Position numbers and translations under genes: made by a program. Below the pieces are notes generated by a model. That model was not told the DNA's origin. It saw only the letters and a program-made list of their open reading frames with translations, and made no database searches. From a virus: a stretch of DNA of 22,824 nt. The stretch's first letter is position 1. Every line of letters begins with the position of its first letter. This document shows, one piece after another, positions 6,749 to 15,800 of the stretch. The stretch is from positions 1 to 22,824 of IMG/VR virus record IMGVR_UViG_3300043449_001016; one strand, written 5' to 3'.

Positions 6749-6758
6749 TTGTGGTATA
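6736..6758 (+). other. stem-loop around the portal stop codon
   Basis: TATGCCACAA (6736-6745) pairs with TTGTGGTATA (6749-6758) in a ten-pair stem with one G-U pair. The three-base loop is the TAG stop codon itself. No T run follows, so a terminator is unlikely. It may affect mRNA stability or the start of the next gene, which has a weak TTG start. Confidence 0.5.
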
Positions 6759-6783
6759 GTATTAAGTATTGGGAACACACAAC

Positions 6784-7071
6784 TTGAACAATAAAGTTAA
6801 GTTACTAGAAGAAATTAAACCAATTGTAAATAGCCCCTATTGGGCTAAGTTACAAATTTTAATTGCTGATATGATTGCTGATAAGCGAGATTCCCTAGAG
6901 AGAGTCTCTACCTTTGAAGAAGTGCTGAAGGCTCGTGGAAGTATTGAAGCCCTACGAGAGATAAGCGAACTAGATAAAGCCATCAATTTTATTGATGAGG
7001 CCACTAAGCCACAATTCCGTGACCGTGAGCCCAAATTATATGACCAAGCCACTAGGCCGTCAGGGAGTTAG
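6784..7071 (+). CDS. small helical protein between portal and scaffold
   Basis: No ATG is available near the start of this frame. TTG at 6784 has GGGA at 6771-6774 nine bases before it and gives 95 residues. A TTG at 6769 (100 residues) has no ribosome site. The protein is charged and mainly helical: KVKLLEEIKPIVNSPYWAKL, then KRDSLERVSTFEEVLKARG and SIEALREISELDKAINFID. It ends in a polar tail. No domain is recognised. Small ORFs between portal and scaffold are common in such phages; it could be an assembly or packaging accessory, but this is position only. The gene ends two bases before the scaffold start codon. Confidence 0.6.
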   Translation: MNNKVKLLEEIKPIVNSPYWAKLQILIADMIADKRDSLERVSTFEEVLKARGSIEALREISELDKAINFIDEATKPQFRDREPKLYDQATRPSGS

Positions 7072-7073
7072 AT

Positions 7074-8126
7074 ATGCCAAGTAAACGTGACGAAATCCGT
7101 GAAAACGCTAAAAGAGCCGATACTCTTGCACAGCAGTTAGCGGCAGAAGGCGGTTTGTTTCCATCTGAAGGTGCAAAATCTAAGATGTTTACAAATCAAG
7201 TGCCAGACTTTTCTGCCCCGACCACTGAATCTGTAGCCGAAGTTACATCGGAAACACAAGTAGAACCTCAAACAACACAAGCAGCAACAAGTCCGAGTGC
7301 CAACGAAACCCAATCTGCTGAAACCATTGAGGATGTTCTTGTATCTGAAAAGCAATACAAGGCTGCTGTTAAGGCAATGAATGATGCACAGCGTAAGGCT
7401 GCTGATGCTGAAAAATTGTTGAACCAACAGAATGTAGAACACGAAAGATTTAAAGCCGAGTTACAGGCTATCAAACAACAAATGAACCAACCCACACAGG
7501 TAAATAATACTTCTCTTGTAAGCCAAGCATTAGAAAGATGGAAAGAAGAATATCCCGATACGGTTAATATTAATCTTGAAACTGCAAATGCCGTTAAACA
7601 AGAAGTCCAACAAATGATTGATTCAAGACTTTACAGCGTAGAATCGCAACTTAAAACATCCCGTGAAGAGCAAGAACACTTTAAAATTCTTGAGCAAGTA
7701 CGGTTACGAGATGAAAAGATTAAGCAACATCATAATGACTATGATGACGTTCGATTATCTGACGACTTTAAAACTTGGGTTTATGGCGAAGCACCATCTA
7801 TTTACCAAGGCGTGTACGAAGGAACCATCCCCTTTAACGACAGGGATGCTGTAAAAATTATGGATGATTTTAAAACTTACAAAGGTTCAGTTGGTTCAAA
7901 TAAGCCTGTCGTTTCACGGCCCAAACCAAGCGCAGCCGAAGTTTCTCCAAAGATTAACTCTGCTGTTAGTTCGGATATGGGTCAAACTATTGAAACTGAA
8001 TTTACTGCCGAAGACTTACAACGACTTCCCTATATGATTAACAGAATGAAAAACCCTGCTGAACGCAAGGCGTTAATGGATAGGGCTGATAAGTTTATGT
8101 CTAGGCAATTGTCAAAAACCAAATAA
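7074..8126 (+). CDS. scaffold-like head assembly protein
   Basis: This 350-residue protein sits between the portal and the coat gene with GGGAG at about 7063-7067. It is highly charged and Gln/Ala/Glu-rich. There is a flexible acidic part at about 45-90, a coiled-coil stretch at about 92-138 (YKAAVKAMNDAQRKAADAEK), another helical stretch at about 170-220 and a motif DDFKTWVYGEAPSIY at 230-244. A basic C-terminal helix (DKFMSRQLSKTK) resembles the coat-binding ends of scaffolds. No cysteine or catalytic motif is visible and no protease is fused. Known scaffolds guide coat assembly and leave the shell before or during packaging. The call rests on position and composition. Confidence 0.75.
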   Translation: MPSKRDEIRENAKRADTLAQQLAAEGGLFPSEGAKSKMFTNQVPDFSAPTTESVAEVTSETQVEPQTTQAATSPSANETQSAETIEDVLVSEKQYKAAVKAMNDAQRKAADAEKLLNQQNVEHERFKAELQAIKQQMNQPTQVNNTSLVSQALERWKEEYPDTVNINLETANAVKQEVQQMIDSRLYSVESQLKTSREEQEHFKILEQVRLRDEKIKQHHNDYDDVRLSDDFKTWVYGEAPSIYQGVYEGTIPFNDRDAVKIMDDFKTYKGSVGSNKPVVSRPKPSAAEVSPKINSAVSSDMGQTIETEFTAEDLQRLPYMINRMKNPAERKALMDRADKFMSRQLSKTK

Positions 8127-8141
8127 CTTAAGGAAACTTAA

Positions 8142-8582
8142 ATGGCAACTTATAATTTAACCACAGGCATTGATGGTTTATATCAAAAAGGAAGTACAGA
8201 ACTTACTACCTTTGCGAAAGAAATCGACTTTGCCAACTTTTCGGGCACGGGTAGTGCAGGGGCACAAAATGCTACTGCTGCTATCATCACGATTCCCGCA
8301 GGTTTTTACATCGTTGGTTTAACCACGGTTGTATTAACAGCAGGAACTGCCGCAAAAACAATCACTGTTGAACTCTCAACAGGAACCGATCTTCAAGCCG
8401 CAACCGCTATTGATGCTGCTGCTGGAACGGGCGTATCCACTGCGTTAAATACTTATTTAACAGCAGGTGATACCATCCAAGTCAAACTTTTGGATGCTTC
8501 TACTGTTGCAGGAAAAATGGGTATTACGGTTGTTGGATTTCAAACTCCTCTAACCTACACCAATTCAACTTACGCTTTTTAA
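8142..8582 (+). CDS. probable capsid decoration or accessory head protein
   Basis: This 146-residue protein starts after AAGGA at 8130-8134 and lies directly before the coat gene. It is rich in Thr, Ala and Gly and reads as a beta-sandwich: alternating strands such as AAIITIPAGFYIVGLTTVVL (about 46-65), KTITVELSTGTDL and DTIQVKLLDAS, with a hydrophobic C-terminal strand KMGITVVGF. It lacks charge-rich helices, cysteines and a signal peptide. Proteins of this size and fold type beside coat genes are often head decoration or stabilising proteins. I do not recognise a named family, so the role is inferred from position and predicted fold. Confidence 0.6.
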   Translation: MATYNLTTGIDGLYQKGSTELTTFAKEIDFANFSGTGSAGAQNATAAIITIPAGFYIVGLTTVVLTAGTAAKTITVELSTGTDLQAATAIDAAAGTGVSTALNTYLTAGDTIQVKLLDASTVAGKMGITVVGFQTPLTYTNSTYAF

Positions 8583-8610
8583 TCAATAACTAATTTAAAG
8601 GAATTTTAAA

Positions 8611-9492
8611 ATGGGTTTACAAGTTACACGAAGTGGTGCGAACCTTTCGGCTGGTGTATTTGTTCCGCAGATTTACTCCGCTAAACTGCAAGACAAATTC
8701 TACGCTGCCTCTGTCGTTCCCGCCATTGCAAATCACAATTGGGAAGGCGAAATTATGGCCTTTGGCGATACCGTCAATATCCGTAAAGTCCCTACCATTT
8801 CTATTCAAAACTATTCGGTGAATAGTGCTATCAATTATCAAGATGTGTCTGATGAACAGATTCAATTGCTCATCAACCAAGCGAAGTATTATGCTTTCAA
8901 GGTTGATTACATTGATGACTACCAGTCAGATATTGCTTTGATTGATACCATCACTCAAGATGCTGCTATGCAAATGGCAGTCACCGTTGATAAGTCCGTG
9001 CTTCAATCAGTTTATGCTGATGCGGGTACGACTCTTACGACTGTTAATCTTGGTTCTTTATCTACCGACACTTACATCCGACCTCTCCTCGAAGCGGGAC
9101 AGGCTCTTGATGAAAAGAATGTTCCTCGTGACGGTAAACGATGGGCTGTTATTAACCCAGAGTATGCTCGTTACCTGAAACTGTCTGACTTAAAACAAGT
9201 CCTTATTACTGGCGATGATGAATCTCCTCTCCGTAACGGGTTTGTGGGTCAGATTGACGGGATGAACGTTTATGTTTCCAACAACGTACTCGATGCTGTC
9301 GGTTCTACCTCTGGTTCACCTAGCCAATTGCTAGTGGGCCACGAGTCAGCACTGACTTTTGCAAGTCAGTTTGTGAAACACGAAATGTTGCCCCTGCAGA
9401 ACACCTTCGGATACGGAATTAAAGGTCTACAAGTCTACGGATTTAAGACCGTTAAAGCCGATTCGTTGGTTTGTATCCCTGTCTATGTTTAA
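8611..9492 (+). CDS. major capsid protein (HK97 fold)
   Basis: This 293-residue protein starts after AAAGGA. The N-terminal region shows the pattern common in environmental phage coat proteins: FVPQIYSAKLQDKFY (17-31), VVPAIANHNWEGEIMAFGDT (35-54), VNIRKVPTISIQNY (55-68), then KYYAFKVDYIDDYQSD (92-107), and a long helix (ITQDAAMQMAVTVDKSVL). The later part (DGKRWAVINPEYARYL, GFVGQIDGMNVYVSNNV) fits the P and A domains of the HK97 fold. There is no long N-terminal delta domain, which fits a separate scaffold. It forms the icosahedral shell. Two stem-loops follow the stop codon. Confidence 0.88.
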   Translation: MGLQVTRSGANLSAGVFVPQIYSAKLQDKFYAASVVPAIANHNWEGEIMAFGDTVNIRKVPTISIQNYSVNSAINYQDVSDEQIQLLINQAKYYAFKVDYIDDYQSDIALIDTITQDAAMQMAVTVDKSVLQSVYADAGTTLTTVNLGSLSTDTYIRPLLEAGQALDEKNVPRDGKRWAVINPEYARYLKLSDLKQVLITGDDESPLRNGFVGQIDGMNVYVSNNVLDAVGSTSGSPSQLLVGHESALTFASQFVKHEMLPLQNTFGYGIKGLQVYGFKTVKADSLVCIPVYV

Positions 9493-9511
9493 TATTTTTT
9501 AATATTCATAG
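9483..9511 (+). other. AT-rich stem-loop overlapping the coat stop codon
   Basis: CTATG (9483-9487) pairs with CATAG (9507-9511), and AATATT (9491-9496) with AATATT (9501-9506) around a TTTT loop, leaving a three-base bulge. The coat stop codon (9490-9492) lies inside. It may help protect the coat message; it is not a terminator by itself. Confidence 0.4.
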
Positions 9512-9528
9512 CAGTCTCAAACGCAACA

Positions 9529-9566
9529 GGAGTTAATGGGGGGTTTCGGCCCCCCATCTCTCCTTT
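9529..9566 (+). terminator. probable rho-independent terminator after the coat gene
   Basis: ATGGGGGG (9536-9543) pairs with CCCCCCAT (9550-9557) around TTTCGG, and GGAG (9529-9532) can pair with CTCC (9560-9563) after a small internal loop. Only three T follow, so termination is probably partial. Such a partial stop after the coat gene would raise coat message over the tail genes. Confidence 0.65.
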
Positions 9567-9583
9567 ACCTAATGGAGATATAA

Positions 9584-9892
9584 ATGGCCAAACAACTCGT
9601 AAAGATCATCAATACAGAAACAGGAAAGGTTTTTGAGGGTTCTCACCTTCAAAACGCAAATCTCATAGCCCACGCTGAAAACAATAAAGAGACCTTCGAC
9701 TTGGTGTATATGGACATTAAAGAAGAAGATTCAGGTTCCACCTACACTGTTGCCAAACTTATGGGCAAGAGTGTCAAGGAACTACAAAAGTTAGCCACCG
9801 AAAAGAACATCACCTTTGGTGTTCCATTCACACATATGACTAAAGCAGAAATTGCTAATGTTATTATAGAAAGTACGAAGGGTATTCTATAA
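9584..9892 (+). CDS. small protein with HeH/SAP-like C-terminal motif
   Basis: This 102-residue protein starts after GGAGA, just beyond the coat terminator. The N-terminal half has short strands (QLVKIINTETGKVFEGS, then a part ending FDLVYMDIKEED). The C-terminal part at about 59-96 (KSVKELQKLATEKNITFGVP, then MTKAEIANVII) matches the helix-extended loop-helix pattern of SAP, HeH or Rho-N domains, which often bind nucleic acid. Small proteins with such a motif are seen after coat genes in tailed phages, where they may join the head-completion set. Binding to packaged DNA or to the connector is only inference. It ends ten bases before the next gene. Confidence 0.6.
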   Translation: MAKQLVKIINTETGKVFEGSHLQNANLIAHAENNKETFDLVYMDIKEEDSGSTYTVAKLMGKSVKELQKLATEKNITFGVPFTHMTKAEIANVIIESTKGIL

Positions 9893-9901
9893 GGGGATTG
9901 G

Positions 9902-11251
9902 ATGGCATATACCGTAAGGTCTATACTTGGAAAAACTAGGCTACACAGACCAGACTTACGGGAAGCCGAAGTTGACTATCTTACACAAGAAATTGTGCGT
10001 AGAATCTGCCGTCTTACAATGCTATCTCAAACAGAAATTAATTACACAACTGATGGGCCTGTTACCCAAATTCCTATCGTAGACCCTGATGGAAACGATA
10101 TTAACCGAATCCACTTAGTTCGCTATCAGGATTCTGTTATTCCGACTCCAACTGTTCCAACCGTTGCACTTAACACGGGTGATGGTTATGCTCAAGACAA
10201 GTTGATTTTTTATACAGTTGTAGCCGTAGGGGGACAAGGTTGGGTATCTGATTACTCTCCTGTTGCCTTCACGCAGACCACATCGAGTCAAAAACAAACT
10301 ATTGTTACAATGCCGCCTATCCCTAATGCACCACAGGGGTTTGACCATTTTGATTTGTATAAGTATGTTTTGCCGATTGCATCTAAAAAAACAATTACAG
10401 GCATAAGCATCGCTACTCAAGCCGTTATTACATCGGCTGCTCACGGACTTGTTGCAGGTGACTTTATTTGCGTTCAATCCGTTGCGGGTATGACTCAGAT
10501 AAATGGAAAAATCCTAGAAATATTAAGCGTTACCACTAATACTATTACCGTTGATTTAGATACGACAAACGCTTCAAACTATTCTGTTTATACATCAAGT
10601 GGATTTTTAGCATCCGTAGGTGACTTGACAACTTGGTATAAAGCCAACACCAAATTTACTAATTCTTTAACCGCAGGTGTTGATACCAATAATACCTTTG
10701 CAGGAACCGTAGCAATTGGAAATATCACTTACAACTATGTAAACTTTCAGACGGATACCGCAAGTCTTCCCTTAGAGCCCACGGGAGATTACCGAACGCT
10801 AGGCGAAGGCAATCTGGTTGAAGTTAATAATGCACTAGCCAAACCTGATGCTGTTTTTGGCACACCTAATCTTTGGGCTTATGATGCCGAAACAGGCTAT
10901 ATCAAACTATACCCACCGCCTTCTCAAGACCTTCATCAAGCAAGGTTTAAAATTGTTTATTCTTTCATTCCAGTGGGTGAAATTGATGAGATACCGTTAC
11001 TTCCAGAATCGGAAGAGGCAGTTTATTACGGGACTCTTGCAGAGGCTTATATGCTTGGCGGCCCCGCAAATAACCCTCAATTAGCAAAAGATTATGAAAT
11101 TAAATTTAACTATGAAATGTCTAATCTAAAAGCCATCGCCATTCAGGGTCAAAGCGGAAGACTTAAAGTAATAAGCCGACCCCTTGGTGGCCGTAGGCGT
11201 ACAGCGTACGGGGCTTTTGGAAGTTCGTGGTCTTCAGGTTGGGGTTGGTAA
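9902..11251 (+). CDS. head-tail connector-like protein with inserted FCCH-like domain
   Basis: This 449-residue protein starts after AAGGGG at 9891-9896. Its N-terminal part (RLHRPDLREAEVDYLTQEIV, 13-32) and the C-terminal helical part around 368-410 (LPESEEAVYYGTLAEAY) resemble phage adaptor proteins that dock under the portal. Between them lie beta-rich insertions. The clearest is at about 164-237 (AVITSAAHGLVAGDF, then AGMTQINGKILEI and NTITVD), which fits the FCCH-type beta domain first defined in ubiquitin E1 enzymes and common in phage structural proteins. The end is SSWSSGWGW, a Trp/Gly tail shared in style with a small protein at 17182-17466. It overlaps the next gene by TAATG. Confidence 0.7.
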   Translation: MAYTVRSILGKTRLHRPDLREAEVDYLTQEIVRRICRLTMLSQTEINYTTDGPVTQIPIVDPDGNDINRIHLVRYQDSVIPTPTVPTVALNTGDGYAQDKLIFYTVVAVGGQGWVSDYSPVAFTQTTSSQKQTIVTMPPIPNAPQGFDHFDLYKYVLPIASKKTITGISIATQAVITSAAHGLVAGDFICVQSVAGMTQINGKILEILSVTTNTITVDLDTTNASNYSVYTSSGFLASVGDLTTWYKANTKFTNSLTAGVDTNNTFAGTVAIGNITYNYVNFQTDTASLPLEPTGDYRTLGEGNLVEVNNALAKPDAVFGTPNLWAYDAETGYIKLYPPPSQDLHQARFKIVYSFIPVGEIDEIPLLPESEEAVYYGTLAEAYMLGGPANNPQLAKDYEIKFNYEMSNLKAIAIQGQSGRLKVISRPLGGRRRTAYGAFGSSWSSGWGW

Positions 11252-12069
11252 TGACAACTATTGTTTCTGCTCTTACCCCACAAACCCTAGAGTCTTTACG
11301 AACGGACTTGCGATTAATCGTTGGAGACAGCGAATCGCTATCAACTTCATATTCTGATTCCACAATGAACCAAGCATTGAACTTTTCTGTACAACATTAT
11401 TTGCGTGTAACGGGAAAATCTTATGTTCAAAATACCGTTACACTTACGAGTGGGGAAGCAACCCTGCCTAGTGCTTACATACAAGTAGGTCGTGTAGGTC
11501 ACGGCAGTCCTAATAGTTGGTTGTTGCAAAGTTCGGTTACCGAAGAAACCAACAAAAATCCGTTATGGGAGAGTTCTGTTGGAACTCCTAAGCGATGGGT
11601 TATGTTTGATGGTCAAACTGTTCGTGTAACCCCTATTCCCAGCAATGGAACGCTTGTCTTGGGTTATGTTGAAGAACCTACGGCAATGGCCGATAAACGC
11701 ACCATAACGGCTATTACACAGGCTTTAAGTGGTGTAGTGACTTCGGCTAATCATAATTTCTCCGTAGGCCGTAAAGTCCAATTTGGTGGCATTACCACGA
11801 TGACTCAATTAAACAATCAGATTGGTACGATTACGGCAACCACGACTGATACCTTTACGGTGAATATTACTACGACTAGTTATACGGCTTTTGGAAGTGG
11901 AACAGGGTATGCCTACGATATGGTAGACCCAAGAGTCCCTATCACTCATCAAAGATTTTTAAAGTATGCTGCGGCTTATTGGTTATTGCTCATTGACGGA
12001 GATACGCAGAGTTTTCAAGGGGCAACTGCTTTTATGCAACAATTTATGGAATTGATTAAGGAGTCGTAA
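11251..12069 (+). CDS. second head-tail connector-like protein with FCCH-like domain
   Basis: I place the start at the ATG at 11251, which overlaps the previous stop as TAATG; an upstream ATG at 11227 is in frame but would overlap more. The 272-residue protein begins with helices typical of phage adaptor or stopper proteins (ESLRTDLRLIVGD, DSTMNQALNFSVQHYL). A beta part follows, then an FCCH-like domain at about 151-219 (VVTSANHNFSVGRKV, then TTMTQLNNQIGTI and DTFTVN), and it ends in a helical part (HQRFLKYAAAYWLLLIDGD). The FCCH-like domain aligns by eye with that of the preceding gene, including TSA-H, MTQ-N and a T-TV strand. It probably completes the neck. The ribosome site is weak, which fits coupling. 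Confidence 0.7.
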   Translation: MTTIVSALTPQTLESLRTDLRLIVGDSESLSTSYSDSTMNQALNFSVQHYLRVTGKSYVQNTVTLTSGEATLPSAYIQVGRVGHGSPNSWLLQSSVTEETNKNPLWESSVGTPKRWVMFDGQTVRVTPIPSNGTLVLGYVEEPTAMADKRTITAITQALSGVVTSANHNFSVGRKVQFGGITTMTQLNNQIGTITATTTDTFTVNITTTSYTAFGSGTGYAYDMVDPRVPITHQRFLKYAAAYWLLLIDGDTQSFQGATAFMQQFMELIKES

Positions 12070-12857
12070 TGTCATTAGTCGGAAACAGATATATTCAAGC
12101 CAACTCACCTGCTACGCCACCAAGTACGGGTTACCAGTGGCTCGATACGGATACCTCTATCCTGTACGAAAGGAATGGTGCTAATACGGCTTGGGTTCAA
12201 GTCTACAATACCAATCAAACGAATGGTGGTCTACTGCCACAAACGGGTGGTTCGGTCACGGGTGCTATTACGGGAACAACAGGATGGGCCCCATCTGACA
12301 ACGCTAATTTCGCTACGGCAGCCAAAATTGCAGGACAAAATATTGCTACGGTTAATTATGTGAATCAACAAGTGGCCTCTTTCAACGATGTTATTTCGGC
12401 TAAGATTTCACAAGTTGTTGCAACAACAACAAGTGCCAGCACGGCAAATAACAATATTGCTAAAAGCGGTATTGGTATAAAACTTAATGGCTATTTTTCT
12501 CCTGTAAGTGGCCCACAGGCAAGTCAGCCTGCAAATCCAAATGCTGCTGGTGTGATAGCAACCCTGATACCACTACCTATATATCCAAATGGCGGTGGCG
12601 AAGCCCAAGAATCTGATTGTGTATGGATGGCCGCTATGGCTCTTAGTTATACCGATGGCGTAAATCTTTCTGTTGGTGTTGTGGACAATACAAGCGCAAA
12701 TAGGTACCAATATCAGGTCTTTTCACAAACATCAGTTAACAGGCAATATCAATCTGTTAAATGGCAAGGTCAGGCATCAGACAGATCAAGTATGGCTTCT
12801 GGATTTACACCTATGGGTATGAATTGGATGATTCTTGCGGTGAATTCTGCACAATGA
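12069..12857 (+). CDS. virion protein with fibre-like N-terminal motifs
   Basis: This 262-residue protein starts in a TAATG overlap, with AAGGAG at 12058-12063. The N-terminal part (SPATPPSTGYQWLDTDTSIL, 13-32, and NTAWVQVYN) resembles segments repeated in phage tail and fibre proteins. Then GGSVTGAITGTTGW and ATVNYVNQQVASF (about 93-105) resemble the fibre linkers that in other genes here read KAYVDTVAQ and KLYVDNAV. The C-terminal half is beta-rich with Asn, Gly and Gln, without catalytic motifs. It lies between the connectors and the nozzle-like protein, so it may be a neck or short-fibre component. No family name can be given. It overlaps the next gene by ATGA. Confidence 0.6.
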   Translation: MSLVGNRYIQANSPATPPSTGYQWLDTDTSILYERNGANTAWVQVYNTNQTNGGLLPQTGGSVTGAITGTTGWAPSDNANFATAAKIAGQNIATVNYVNQQVASFNDVISAKISQVVATTTSASTANNNIAKSGIGIKLNGYFSPVSGPQASQPANPNAAGVIATLIPLPIYPNGGGEAQESDCVWMAAMALSYTDGVNLSVGVVDNTSANRYQYQVFSQTSVNRQYQSVKWQGQASDRSSMASGFTPMGMNWMILAVNSAQ

Positions 12858-15800
12858 CAAAACAAATCAGATTAGATTTCAGCGGTGGTGTTAATGTCAT
12901 AGCCGACAAGTCAGTTCTACCTGACAAGTTTGGTACGGTGATGGATAACGTTGATGTTCGTAGCGGGTTTCCCCGTTGCTTCAAAGAACCCATATTTAAT
13001 CAAATTGTTGCTAATACTGATACAACTAAGATATTTAACTTTCGTGGTCGTTGGATTTATTCGGAAAATTGGCGTGATTATGTAGCCGATTTTATTAATG
13101 GTATTGAACGCATCTATTGGACTGAAAGTATCAATAGTGTTGGATACGATGGTGATGGAGACTTAGCCCCACAAAAGATGATTGAAGGAACCGAGGTTCC
13201 ATTAGGAACCGCTAGACCAACAACACCTCCAATTATTTCATTAGGAAAAACAATTGTTCCAGTTCTTAATAAACCAGTTGTTTTACCAACTGGAGGTCTT
13301 TCCGAGGGCAGTTATTTCTATGCTGTGTCGGCAGTATTTGGAAAAGGCACTGGAACGCCTTCAAACATTGTTAATGTTACTATTGCCGCAAATCAAACTG
13401 GAAACATAAAAATATCTTGGAGTTCAGTACAGGATGCTGTTGGGTATATTATATGGGGTCGAGTTAATAGTTATACAGGAATGAAAAAAATAGAAAGTGT
13501 AACATCTGCAATTACTTCTTGGGTTGATAATGGTGCTATCACACCCAAGGGTGACAACCCTAATGATTATTTTGACAACTCCCCTGTTTCTTATGTGTAT
13601 ACCTATGAAAGAGATGTTAATAGTGTTACTAATGAATCTGGCTTAAGCGAAATATCCGATAGAACGACAACTAACATATCAAGAAACGTAACTAGAAACT
13701 TTTTAAATGATGGATATTTTTCACAACCTACGGCTGTTGATATAAGCACCGATGATGGTTATGCTTTCACGGTAGAGCCTAGACCCTCAACGGTAGATAC
13801 CCTTCCATATTATGTACCTATTGAGATTGTAGGAACAGAGTCTAATGCTGAATTAAATCAAGTTCTTTTTACAACATTAGGCCCACACAGATTGACTACG
13901 GATGATGAAATTATATTTACGGGTTCGGCTTGGCAAAGTCCCGCATATAACAATCAAAGATACAAGGTCATTGTTACTAGCACAACTCAATTTGCAATCT
14001 TAAACATACCAGAATTCACCGACCAAATGTCTGGAGGATTAATTACTGATGGTTATACCTTTGTTCCCGCTAGTGGTGGCATACAGGCAACGAATACATT
14101 TTCAGTTTTTACAGAGACTGGCGAAGGAACGGGTGCCGTATTTAATGTTACCTTTTATGAGCCTCCCGTTGGCCCAGTTGATTCTGTTGTAGATACAGTT
14201 ACGGTTACCACTGCTGGTGATGGATACAAGATAGGTGATGTTGTATACATTGAAATAGAACCAATACCCTATCAAGGGCAACCTGCACCAGAAAGTATTG
14301 AAGAAGGGGCATCTTCAACAGCGATCACCAATGTTGGTTCTGGCTATCCAAAACCTAATAGCATTAAAACACTATGGATACAAAACGGTGGATTAGGATA
14401 TACGGCTGGAACATACAATAGCGTGGCACTTACTAATGTGACAAGTTCTGGCTCTGGTGCAACAGTAAACTTAACCGTTGATGCCAGTGGAATTATCAGC
14501 AATGTGTCTTTGGTAAACCTAGGTTCAAATTATCTTGCTGGTGACGTCTTAACCGCAACGGTTACTGGTGGCTCTGGTATTCAATTTTATGTATTTGAAA
14601 CAAATAGCGGAATCTACAGCGATATTGCGATTACGGGTGGTTCTGGTGTTGGGGCAAAGGCAACCATAACGGTTAATTCTGCAGGTCAGATGGCTCAAGT
14701 TGAAGTTACCGATGGTGGAACTGGATATACCAATTCTGATACCAATTTAAGCGTGTCGGGTTTGACAACTGGTTCTGGTGCGTTACTTAATGTTCTTTCA
14801 ACCCAAACAGATTATGTAAGACAGTATTTTACTATTACCGAAGTTAATAGCAATAATGAAGTCAGCATTTGCCGATCACGCATTACTATTAGTCCTGTTC
14901 CAACCGAAGGAACTATTAATGATGGCGATGCAATGTATTTAAATATGTCGGATTCTGCTATTGGAAGAATTAATAGAATTACTTTTCTTGGCGGAAACGG
15001 GTATAAAGACGGTTTGTATTCAGACATTCCTTTAACTAGTTCTGCTACTGGATCAGGTGCTACGGCTAATATTACCGTTTCTGGTGGAGTAGTCACTGGC
15101 GTTGACATAGAAGATCAGGGATTAAATTTTGTTGTTGATGATGTTATTGCACCTACACCTCAATCTTTAAACAGTTTGTATAGCATCAAGACTAAAACTT
15201 TAACCGCTGGCGGAACTGGGTATGCTAATGGCGGAAGCCAAACTTTTTCGAATGTTCCTTTAACGGGTGGTTCTGGTACATTAGCAACGGCACAGATAGT
15301 CGTTTCTAGTGGGATTGTTACGGCAGTTACTATAACCAATGTTGGTCAAAATTATACCGTTGGAAATACACTTTCCGCTAACAACGCAAATCTTGGCGGT
15401 TCAGGTTCTGGCCTTGTTATTACCGTTAATTCTGTATATATTGGTTCGGGTGCATCAATAACGGTTACCACAATCGAAGACGCTGAAGTTCTTAATGATT
15501 TATACCGAGTCTATACAACCGATTTAGATGGTAATCCTATTCCCGAAGGTTCTTTTGATATTAATGAATATATTGGTGCTTGGGTAACTCCAACCGAATT
15601 AGGGGCTTCCGCAAAATGGGTTCCATTTAATGGATATTACCGATATTGGAATCTTTACCGAACAGGTGCAGCAGGTGCGTTTCAACTTGTTGACCAGATC
15701 GACATTTTCTCATCAAACTATACGGATACAATTAGCACGCAATATCTAGGTACCACACCCTCTTCTTACTACACGGAGACTGGAATATTTGGCCCTGTTC

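Noticed and set aside
6736-6758. Portal stem-loop as rho-independent terminator
   Set aside because: No T run follows and the stem is AT-rich.
6755-6760. TATAGT as -10 of a promoter for the gene after the portal
   Set aside because: No acceptable -35 lies 16-18 bases upstream.
6596-6778. Minus-strand open frame across the portal end
   Set aside because: It is a reverse image of the tandem repeat, and no ribosome site or promoter supports it.
12761-12853. Upstream start for the nozzle-like protein
   Set aside because: The extra codons are a shadow of the previous gene. The ATGA overlap at 12854 and the protein start MTKQIRLDFSGG are convincing.
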